This document shows, piece after piece, positions 8,310 to 13,103 of a DNA stretch of 13,206 bases. Made by a program: the position numbers and the translations under genes. The stretch comes from Cyclobacteriaceae bacterium. GTDB lineage: Bacteria; Bacteroidota; Bacteroidia; Cytophagales; Cyclobacteriaceae. A model generated the notes under the pieces. The model was not told where the DNA came from and did not search any database. It saw only the letters and a list, made by a program, of their open reading frames with translations. Where the stretch lies: positions 1 through 13,206 of the forward strand of contig JAOUKJ010000055.1 in the NCBI GenBank assembly GCA_029882675.1, given 5' to 3'. Each line of letters begins with the position of its first letter. The stretch's first letter is position 1.

Positions 8310-8580
8310 TTCAAAAAATTTAATACCCTTTTCTAATTTCCATTATATACCGGACAGTGCCAATAAAACCGTAATCTGATGCGGGCAAATTCGTCCTGTT
8401 CCTATGTTCTGAATATAAGGAAATTGAAGCAGAAAAACAAGTTTTGGGTGTGAAACCACCGGGCAACCAAAGGCCCATTTCTTCTCTGGACTTGCAACAA
8501 AAAACAGGCTCTTACCTACACCATTATTACCATAAATTATCGGGTGCTGTCTTTTAAACTTTAATCCAATAAACTGCTTG
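8310..8580. other. Noncoding region upstream of the barrel gene
   Basis: These 271 bases hold no convincing gene. They must carry the minus-strand promoter of the barrel gene, but no clear TTTG/TAnnTTTG Bacteroidota promoter pair was found. A minus-strand frame reads IIYGNNGVGKS, a P-loop-like string, but without supporting ATPase sequence. The region ends at the left inverted repeat of the element at 8581. Confidence 0.4.
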
Positions 8581-8596
8581 TTTAACCCGGTTTATA

Positions 8597-8622
8597 CAAT
8601 AGGATTTGTCATGAGGGTTAAA
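8597..8622 (+). repeat. Subterminal copy of the 26-bp repeat
   Basis: CAATAGGATTTGTCATGAGG then GTTAAA; 25 of 26 bases equal the copy at 342-367. It begins inside the left inverted repeat of the 198-bp element. Confidence 0.6.
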
Positions 8623-8635
8623 AAGGCACAAAAGA

Positions 8636-8722
8636 TGTGCAAAAAAGCAATTATTGGCACGGAGGCATAGTCACCATTATGGTGAGTACCAATCCCGAAG
8701 ACTCGGGAGTGCTTTTTTGTGC
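8636..8722 (+). ncRNA. Candidate structured RNA inside the 198-bp element
   Basis: A 10-bp perfect stem (8640-8649 with 8710-8719) can be extended to 13 bp with two G-U pairs. It closes a junction holding ATTGG/CCAAT (8653-8657/8689-8693), which encloses hairpin CACCA-TTA-TGGTG (8672-8684), and then hairpin CCCGA-AGAC-TCGGG (8694-8707). The last strand is TGCTTTTTTG, giving a terminator-like U run. No known RNA family was recognised; transcription is not shown. It could equally be DNA hairpins recognised by a transposase. Confidence 0.35.
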
Positions 8723-8920
8723 ATATTTACAGCATTTTTAGGCCGTAATAGAATGCTATTGCATAAACCGGGTTTAAAGTCGTTGCCAAAGACATTTTTC
8801 TTCCGGAGTAGCATTCTGACGTAAATTACGAACTATCTCAGTAATACTTGACATGGCTTAAAGTTAGCAATTTTATGGTTAAAGAGCTTTGTTGAAATGA
8901 CATACTGTTTGCAAATGGAT

Positions 8921-9126
8921 TGGCTGCGAGGAGAGCCTCACCCAGCCTCTGTTCATCACTTTTCTTGAGCCAGCAAGGCCTCCCGGCAATTCGGGATCCA
9001 TAAATGGAACTCCGAAGTGTCGGAGGGCAGCCAAGGTCAGTAGTCCTTGACGGACAGTTTTTGAATAGCTGTAGATCATAAATATAATTTTCAAGTTGCA
9101 CAGGCTATTGCTCCCTTCTTCCATTT
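8921..9126. repeat. 206-bp direct repeat, copy 1
   Basis: It aligns without gaps to 12482-12687 with 6 mismatches (200/206). It contains two hairpins, TCCCGGCAATTCGGGA (8981-8996) and CTCCGA-AGTG-TCGGAG (9010-9025), and ends with the block AGTTGCACAGGCTATTGCTC followed by a CCCTTCT...AGAAGGG hairpin. Small frames across it are not conserved as proteins. It is a dispersed genomic repeat of unknown origin that marks the left side of the accessory region. Confidence 0.85.
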
Positions 9127-9184
9127 TTGGAGAAGGGCACTCTAACCTTTGAGAGCAGATAAACAGCAGATGGGATGAGGCTAT

Positions 9185-9337
9185 TCAGCTTTGACAATCA
9201 ACAGCTCTTTTTATTTTTTCAAGCACCTGTTCCATATTGTGCAATTCCTCATTTATTATTCTCACCACCCGCAATCCCATGTTATTCAATATCTGGTCAC
9301 GGTTTTCATCGTAGTCTTTTTGAAATTCATGAATTTC
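9185..9337 (-). pseudogene. C-terminal remnant of a DUF559 (Vsr-like) endonuclease-domain protein
   Basis: The minus strand encodes 50 residues then a TGA stop: EIHEFQKDYDENRDQ, GLRVVRIINEELHNMEQVL and EKIKRAVDCQS. This is the DUF559 C-terminal pattern (H...Q.DYD..RD..L...G.RV.RI.NEE...N.E.VL..I), a small restriction-endonuclease-like fold common in Bacteroidota. The N-terminal catalytic half is missing. The homology stops at a perfect 16-bp palindrome (9322-9337), where plus-strand coding sequence of another gene begins. Confidence 0.65.
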
Positions 9338-9339
9338 AG

Positions 9340-9753
9340 TATTCCTTCCAGAAATCTGATACAAAACTTCTGGAACACCTGTATGTAGACTATGTGCAGA
9401 AATCTGACCTCGATCTCATATTGGATCATTTTATCCAATTACCAACTGATGGCGATGACTTCTTTATTACCAATTTGGATATCATCAACACCATAAATGA
9501 AAAGAACCCAAACATTGGCAAAAAAATGAACAATGTGATTTTGGGTAAAATGATGGCGGAACGTGGGTTCAAACACCAGAAAAAAGGAAAGAACAGGGAA
9601 ACCTGTTACATCATCCATAGCCGATCAAGGATCATTGGCGAATTGGACAACCACTGCCGTTCATTTGATTTTAACCATAAAAATGATATTGCCACATTTT
9701 GGCAATCAGTAAACCATCAGGTAGAGCAGGACGCCAGCGACCTTCCTTTCTGA
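9340..9753 (+). pseudogene. C-terminal fragment of a VirE/VapE-like (primase-helicase type) mobile-element protein
   Basis: The frame is open from upstream (to 9175), but those first ~55 residues are antisense to the DUF559 remnant, so only sequence from about 9340 looks genuine. It reads KLLEHLYVDYVQKSDLDLIL, then a winged-helix-like stretch FFITNLDIINTINEKNPNIG, KKMNNVILGKMMAERGFKHQ and TCYIIHSRSR. This resembles the C-terminal tail of VirE/VapE-type replication ATPases of Bacteroidota elements. The Walker motifs are absent because the N-terminus is lost. The protein ends VEQDASDLPF, like the acidic -PF tip of SSB. A hairpin terminator follows at 9765. The family call is tentative. Confidence 0.45.
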
Positions 9754-9764
9754 TATCAATTTCA

Positions 9765-9789
9765 GCATGACCTCTCTTTGGGGTCATGC
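9765..9789 (+). terminator. Hairpin terminator after the VirE-like fragment
   Basis: GCATGACCTC-TCTTT-GGGGTCATGC forms a 10-bp stem (one G-U pair) with a 5-nt loop, 12 bp after the stop. It is followed by CTTTAATAATCCTT, a weak U-rich tail. Confidence 0.6.
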
Positions 9790-9822
9790 CTTTAATAATC
9801 CTTACAATAAAATTTAACCAAT

Positions 9823-10158
9823 ATGTACTACAATAATGAAATTAAAATATACCAAAACCAGTTGACCATCCGTCAGTTAGCAAAAGAACTGGAAATGAAG
9901 GAAACCACACTGCGTAGCAGGTTACTTCACCTCAACATCATAGAAAAAATATCAAGACAATACCTGCTCACAGACCAAGCACAAAAAATGGGCTTTGGTC
10001 AGGTAAAGAAAAAAGCAGGCCATTACGACATGGTACACTCCTTCAACCTCTTTCATGTCAGTAAAATTAAAACAAGGTTACAATCAAACCAGCCGATCCC
10101 AATCGTCCTAAAACCAAGAAGCAGTTGGACTGTGGGTGATCCTGATCCTCCGTTCTGA
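9823..10158 (+). CDS. Small HTH protein with an SSB-like C-terminal tip, mobile-element associated
   Basis: This is a 111-aa protein of unknown name. Residues 14-40 (LTIRQLAKELEMKETTLRSR followed by LLHLNII) form a clear helix-turn-helix. Residues 44-65 (SRQYLLTDQAQKMGFGQVKKK region) look like the wing or tail of KilAC/antirepressor-type DNA-binding domains, tentatively. The end PRSSWTVGDPDPPF is acidic/Pro-rich and finishes in PF, as the C-termini of SSB and SSB-like proteins do. The last 26 residues are encoded by a sequence duplicated at 12218-12464, so either the gene's own tail is copied there or the gene is a chimera joined at 10078. The ATG follows an A/T-rich leader without a clear Shine-Dalgarno. 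It is likely part of the same decayed element as the VirE-like fragment 70 bp upstream. Confidence 0.5.
   Translation: MYYNNEIKIYQNQLTIRQLAKELEMKETTLRSRLLHLNIIEKISRQYLLTDQAQKMGFGQVKKKAGHYDMVHSFNLFHVSKIKTRLQSNQPIPIVLKPRSSWTVGDPDPPF
10078..10158 (+). repeat. Coding-tail duplication, copy 1
   Basis: TTACAATCAAACCAGCCGAT and the next ~60 bases match 12218-12240 plus 12404-12464, the second copy being split by a MITE. The first 23 bases are identical and the rest is roughly 75-80% alike. Both copies keep a frame ending in -PF and TGA. Confidence 0.7.
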
Positions 10159-10167
10159 TGGAAGCAC

Positions 10168-10353
10168 GTGCCACACTACTTTAATGAAATAAGGCCTCAC
10201 GGAAAACTCGGAGGTCTCACACCTCCCGCAAGTGCGGGACGAGGCCTACAAGGAGCAAAATGTGCCCGTTGTATTCGATCCTTGGATATTTTGAAACAAC
10301 GAATAGACCAAAACCAGAACAATGCAGTGTGCACCCAATGTAAAAACAACTAA
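10168..10353 (+). pseudogene. IS3-type transposase (integrase core) C-terminal remnant
   Basis: The frame encodes HYFNEIRPHGKLGGLTP, the hallmark end of the DDE integrase core of IS3/IS481 OrfB transposases (Y-N-..-RPH..LGG.TP). Everything upstream of this motif, including the catalytic D-D-E residues, is missing. Immediately after LTP a short palindrome (10224-10239) is present in frame. The following residues carry CARC and CTQC about 24 residues apart, which looks zinc-ribbon-like and is not typical of IS3. The ORF is therefore probably a chimera, and its own start (GTG) is not meaningful. Confidence 0.6.
10224..10239. repeat. Short palindrome TCCCG-N6-CGGGA
   Basis: TCCCGCAAGTGCGGGA lies in frame just after the transposase-like LGGLTP motif. 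It has the same arms as palindromes at 8693-8708, 8981-8996, 11946-11963 and 12542-12557. Confidence 0.6.
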
Positions 10354-10427
10354 AATATAAAAACAACCACAAATGAATTCCCAAAAGTAACAAATGATGA
10401 ACTACCACTAAACCAGTCTCTGTACAA

Positions 10428-10458
10428 AAAAGGCCAATACTCTCTGTATTGGCCTTTT
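10428..10458. terminator. Strong bidirectional intrinsic terminator
   Basis: AAAAGGCCAATAC-TCTCT-GTATTGGCCTTTT forms a 13-bp perfect stem with a 5-nt loop and A/T runs on both sides. It can stop plus-strand transcription from the IS/HTH fragments and minus-strand readthrough beyond the toxin-immunity pair. Confidence 0.8.
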
Positions 10459-10694
10459 GTCCCCTATTAGAGACAGATTTTTATAGAATTATCGTGGGAC
10501 TAGCACCCCTTGACGCTGTGATCCGGGAAATAAAAAACAGAAGGACCTATGCGCATTAATTCCTGTACCTTCTCGTGACTACTGAACCAATGAATTACAT
10601 GCTTTGAAATCAGGGTCTCATCCGAATGACTCGGATCTGAAGACCCTGATCGAGGTGAACAAATGGAATTATAAATTTCAAACTTTTCAACTAA
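10459..10694. other. Noncoding region 3' of the immunity gene
   Basis: No gene is supported here. It holds the hairpin repeat at 10611-10658 and the minus-strand 3' region of the membrane-protein gene. Short frames are not convincing. Confidence 0.4.
10611..10658. repeat. Hairpin repeat, copy 1
   Basis: The perfect outer arms CAGGGTCT (10611-10618) and AGACCCTG (10641-10648) enclose a second stem ATCCGA/TCGGAT. Bases 10616-10658 match 12171-12213 at 39/43. The outer left arm is not kept in the second copy. Confidence 0.65.
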
Positions 10695-11051
10695 TTAAGG
10701 TCTTTTGCCAAAAAATCGACTTATAAACATGTATATATTTATACCAACAGGTATAATCAATATAGAATACAAATACTTCAACAAGTCATGAGGTATAATG
10801 ACATACGACAACACTAGTGTGATAAATCCAAAAATAATTTTAATCACCAATACCCTTACCTCGCTAGATTTATCTCTAAAAAATAACAAATCAAAACTAC
10901 CATCAATTGATTTCCATATCTGGGCCATGCTTATAAACATATAAAAAACAAAAAGATAAAAAGGAGTGAGTTCATTTAGTATAAAAATTAAGAAGGCACT
11001 TATAACTACTAAAAAAAATACCCACTCCCGTTTAATGTAATCAGCTATCAT
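10695..11051 (-). CDS. Four-helix membrane protein, probable immunity protein of the RHS toxin
   Basis: This 118-aa protein has four hydrophobic segments at about residues 9-27, 29-46, 66-87 and 90-112, separated by a charged loop (WKSIDGSFDLLFFRDKSSEV). No named family was recognised. The ATG overlaps the stop of the RHS gene by 4 nt (ATGA), the arrangement expected of an immunity gene translated with its toxin. In polymorphic-toxin loci the gene directly after the toxin C-terminal domain normally encodes its inhibitor. A membrane-spanning inhibitor suggests that the toxin acts on or in the inner membrane. The assignment rests on position, overlap and topology. Confidence 0.65.
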   Translation of the reverse strand: MIADYIKREWVFFLVVISAFLIFILNELTPFYLFVFYMFISMAQIWKSIDGSFDLLFFRDKSSEVRVLVIKIIFGFITLVLSYVIIPHDLLKYLYSILIIPVGINIYMFISRFFGKRP

Positions 11052-12049
11052 TTTTCCCTTTCAGTTCCTAGCCCACCAACAGGCTTTGGTACGTTCAATT
11101 CAAATTCAATTTTGTACCCTCCACTTTCCCACTTTTCTTCTGCTAAATTAACAGCTTTTCCTGCTGTTCCTTGTGTGGCTACCCCTGCACCTGTTCCACG
11201 TCCTTTTCCAAAAGAGTTATATTTACCCTTTGCTTTATCAGCATTTGCCTGTTGTTTCGCTTGCCTTGATGGTTTCCTTGTGGAGTTATTAGCAACTCTT
11301 TGTTTCCGTTGCTCATCTCTAGCATATTGTCTACCCTTGGGGCTAGCCTTTGCTTTGGCTTCAATACGCTTTGATGTTTTATGACTTACAAAAGTACCTA
11401 GAGTCGCATCTATTGCAACATTTTCAATATCCACTTCTCCGTTGGTTATGGCTTGATTGGCAGCACTAGCTGACCCATTTATTACCCCCTCTGTTCCTAG
11501 TTTTATGGCTTTCATCAACTTTCTTCCATCATTAAGCTTCTTTATTGTTGCTAAACCTCCTGAAGCAGCACCTGCAACAGTAGAAACAACCACAGACCCC
11601 CAATTAATCTTTAATGGTTTCTCACCGGATGCAACATTTGTTGCAACTTGCAATGCGATATCTGTAACTGCTCCAAACACAGCTCCCCAACACATAGGAC
11701 ACTCACCGTCCTTATCCTTGATATTGACAGGATCATTCCATGAATAGTTATAAGGTGTAAGATCAACTTGCAATATATCATCAGCTTTAGGATCCACCAC
11801 CCCCCATCTACCAATATCCGCCATATACATCCGCGCCCCATAATCCATCCATCCAATGTCGAGTTCGTCCTGTCTCTCCTTGCCATTATAAAGGAAGTCA
11901 TTAGGCGTACTGCCATTTCTCTGATAGGAGTTAAAAGAAAGGCCATCCCGAATCGACTCGGGAGGGTAGTAATTATCACAATTTTTTTTCAACATGCTCC
12001 CGTTTTTTCCACGCACTCCCAAAATTTTCCGCACTTTTCCTTTCAGCAC
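11048..12049 (-). CDS. 5'-truncated RHS-repeat core protein with unknown C-terminal toxin domain
   Basis: This 333-aa protein has the Bacteroidota RHS-associated core at residues 25-115: DNYYP, GLSFNSYQR, FLYNGKERQDELDIGWMDYG, ARMYMADIGRWGVVDPKAD, YNYSWNDPVNIKDKDG. Full RHS proteins are >1000 aa and have many YD repeats and a signal peptide; these are missing, so it is an orphan toxin cassette. The listed start is GTG with a TAA six codons upstream. Residues 116-222 are a Gly/Ala-rich hydrophobic linker (CPMCWGAVFGAV, WGSVVVSTVAGAASGG) typical before toxin domains. The last ~110 residues are strikingly basic (SKRIEAKAKASPKGRQ, RDEQRKQR, STRKPSRQAKQQ, GKYNSFGKGRGTGAG) and then acidic/hydrophobic (KWESGGYKIEFELNVPKP). 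No nuclease or ADP-ribosyltransferase motif is recognised. Such orphans can swap by recombination onto a full-length RHS gene elsewhere. Confidence 0.72.
   Translation of the reverse strand: MLKGKVRKILGVRGKNGSMLKKNCDNYYPPESIRDGLSFNSYQRNGSTPNDFLYNGKERQDELDIGWMDYGARMYMADIGRWGVVDPKADDILQVDLTPYNYSWNDPVNIKDKDGECPMCWGAVFGAVTDIALQVATNVASGEKPLKINWGSVVVSTVAGAASGGLATIKKLNDGRKLMKAIKLGTEGVINGSASAANQAITNGEVDIENVAIDATLGTFVSHKTSKRIEAKAKASPKGRQYARDEQRKQRVANNSTRKPSRQAKQQANADKAKGKYNSFGKGRGTGAGVATQGTAGKAVNLAEEKWESGGYKIEFELNVPKPVGGLGTEREK
11946..11963. repeat. Palindrome inserted in the RHS core coding sequence
   Basis: TCCCGAATCGACTCGGGA lies in frame in the RHS core. Related proteins usually read NYYPFG directly before the GLSFNSYQ-like stretch. 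Here the protein reads NYYP-PESIRD-GLSF, so the palindrome appears to have added or replaced about five residues without breaking the frame. Confidence 0.55.
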
Positions 12050-12170
12050 CCCTGGTCCATATTCTTAAAAATGGAACTGAGGTCGGCCTGCCGGTGTCGG
12101 TATTTATTTTTAGGCATCCCATTGGGGCTAAGATAAGCAATTACTATAAATATACTTCTCCCCCATCAGA

Positions 12171-12213
12171 TCTCATCCGACTGACTCGGATCTGAAGACC
12201 CAGGTCGAGTTGA
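12171..12213. repeat. Hairpin repeat, copy 2
   Basis: It matches 10616-10658 at 39 of 43 bases, including TCATCCGACTGACTCGGAT. It directly precedes the second coding-tail copy. Confidence 0.65.
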
Positions 12214-12217
12214 AAGA

Positions 12218-12464
12218 TTACAATCAAACCAGCCGATCCCTAGTGTCGTGTCATGCTCCAAATGACGGATAAGTTGCCGTTATTTTTTTCTTGAACGACC
12301 TATTAAATTTGAGCCTAGCCATAGCTAAGTGATGATTTAATAGGAAAGTGCAAGGAAAAAAGAACAATACTTGGTGCGTCAGATGGGGCTTGACATGACA
12401 CTAACATCCCAAAACCAAAAACCAGTTGGACGGATGGCGATGCTGATATGCCGTTTTGATGGGG
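12218..12464 (+). pseudogene. Second copy of the -PF coding tail, interrupted by a MITE
   Basis: Joining 12218-12240 to 12402-12464, which drops the MITE but keeps one TA, restores the frame LQSNQPIPNIPKPKTSWTDG then DADMPF and TGA. This is homologous to the last residues of the 9823-10158 protein (LQSNQPIPIVLKPRSSWTVG, DPDPPF). The upstream coding part is absent, replaced by the hairpin repeat. It is therefore a truncated and interrupted relic of a paralogue. Confidence 0.7.
12241..12403. mobile_element. 163-bp IS630/Tc1-mariner-like MITE with TA target duplication
   Basis: The ends TAGTGTCGTGTCATGCTCC (12241-12259) and GGGGCTTGACATGACACTA (12385-12403) are inverted repeats (16/19). Both begin or end in TA. 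Inside, CCTATTAAAT (12299-12308) pairs with ATTTAATAGG (12335-12344), and TTTTTTTCTTG pairs with CAAGGAAAAAA, so most of the element can fold back. There is no ORF. It is inserted within the second copy of a repeat whose uninterrupted copy lies at 10078-10158; the empty site has the same length when one TA is counted. The TA duplication and TIR form are typical of IS630/Tc1-mariner elements. Confidence 0.8.
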
Positions 12465-12481
12465 GTAGGGGCTGTGATCAA

Positions 12482-12687
12482 TGGCTGCGAGGAGAGCCTC
12501 ACCCAGCCTCTGTTCATCACTTTTCTTGAGCCAGTAAGGCCTCCCGGCAATTCGGGATCCATAAATGGAACTCCGAAGTATCGAAGGGCAGCCAAGGTCA
12601 GTAGTCCTTGACGGACAGTTTTTGAATAGCTATAGATCATAAATATAATTTTCAAGTTGCACAGGCTACAGCTCCCTTCTTCCATTT
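12482..12687. repeat. 206-bp direct repeat, copy 2
   Basis: This is an ungapped 97% match to 8921-9126. It includes palindrome TCCCGGCAATTCGGGA (12542-12557). The second hairpin (CTCCGA...TCGAAG) has lost a pair relative to copy 1. The flanks on the left differ between copies. On the right, weak similarity continues (CCTTTGAAAACAGACAAAC against CCTTTGAGAGCAGATAAAC), so the true repeat unit is longer. Confidence 0.85.
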
Positions 12688-12797
12688 ATGAACCCCGATT
12701 GTGTCGGGGGGGCTTGATGACCTTTGAAAACAGACAAACCTTCGCAGGGATTAGGCTTTTCCACCCAATAAAAAACGGATCCGAACAACCATCGGAA

Positions 12798-12877
12798 CAC
12801 AGATTACAAGGATTGATGGATTTCACTGATTTTACCACTCCCATAATCCGTGTCATCCTGTAACCTGCTAATCTGTG
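12798..12877. repeat. Imperfect long inverted repeat of the ACAGATTACAAGGATT type
   Basis: CACAGATTACAAGGAT (12798-12813) pairs imperfectly with ATCCTGTAACCTGCTAATCTGTG (12855-12877), and GGATTTCACTGATT pairs with AATCCGTGTCATCC. A second small palindrome, GATCCGA-AA-TCGGATC (12878-12893), follows. Similar stem-forming repeats with 'cacagatta...taatctgtg' ends are scattered in many bacterial genomes as intergenic elements. Confidence 0.5.
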
Positions 12878-12911
12878 ATCCGAAATCGGATCAGGTTGCA
12901 CAGGCCTTTCC

Positions 12912-12969
12912 CCCTCTCTTTACACAATACTTTTTAAAAAAGATGAGATGTTTTTATTTAAAGAGAGGG
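12912..12969. repeat. 11-bp inverted repeat with 36-nt loop
   Basis: CCCTCTCTTTA (12912-12922) and TAAAGAGAGGG (12959-12969) are perfect inverted arms. The same CCCTCTCTT/AAGAGAGGG sequence forms a tight hairpin at 13079-13103, so the two are related. Confidence 0.6.
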
Positions 12970-13078
12970 CTCACAAACCTTTGAAAACCTACAGGCCGCT
13001 CCAGGGTGAGTTTATTGAAGCTCAAGGGCAGACAAACTCACCCCGGCTATAGTTTATCAAAAATCAACAGCCGCAAGA

Positions 13079-13103
13079 CCCCTCTCTTTTTTGAAGAGAG
13101 GGG
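13079..13103. repeat. 10-bp hairpin related to the 12912-12969 arms
   Basis: CCCCTCTCTT-TTTTG-AAGAGAGGGG forms a perfect 10-bp stem with a 5-nt loop. It is not near any gene end in the window, so it is treated as a repeat rather than a terminator. Confidence 0.6.

Larger units (their letters stand above)
8581..8778. mobile_element. 198-bp non-autonomous element with terminal inverted repeats
   Basis: The left end TTTAACCCGGTTTATACAAT (8581-8600) is matched, reverse-complemented, by ATTGCATAAACCGGGTTTAAA (8758-8778) with one mismatch and one indel. No ORF lies inside. A 26-bp subterminal segment (8597-8622) recurs at 342-367, showing that sequence of this family occurs elsewhere in the locus. 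The interior folds into a compact RNA-like structure, given as a separate entry. Target-site duplication is not obvious, and the parent transposase family was not identified. It could be a MITE or the noncoding end of an insertion sequence. Confidence 0.6.

Noticed and set aside
8400..8580. Minus-strand P-loop-like string IIYGNNGVGKS, possible AAA/ABC ATPase remnant
   Set aside because: The Walker A pattern alone can occur by chance in six frames. The residues after it do not look like an ATPase, and the frame is closed by a stop inside the inverted repeat.
8838..9124. Overlapping minus-strand ORFs of 81-87 aa in the 206-bp repeat, with a similar one at 12401-12685
   Set aside because: The frames share sequence only because the DNA is repeated. 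They cross hairpins, have no recognisable domain, and differ at the ends.
9175..9339. N-terminal 55 residues of the 192-aa plus-strand frame
   Set aside because: This stretch is antisense to a well-matched DUF559 tail, so it is not real coding sequence.
11990..12130. Minus-strand 48-aa frame upstream of and overlapping the RHS start (MGCLKINTDTGRPTS...)
   Set aside because: No family resemblance and no conserved motif; it overlaps the 5' end of the RHS frame and is more likely decayed sequence.
12912..13103. CRISPR-like array
   Set aside because: The repeats are few, unequal in spacing and hairpin-forming, with no constant repeat-spacer pattern and no cas genes.
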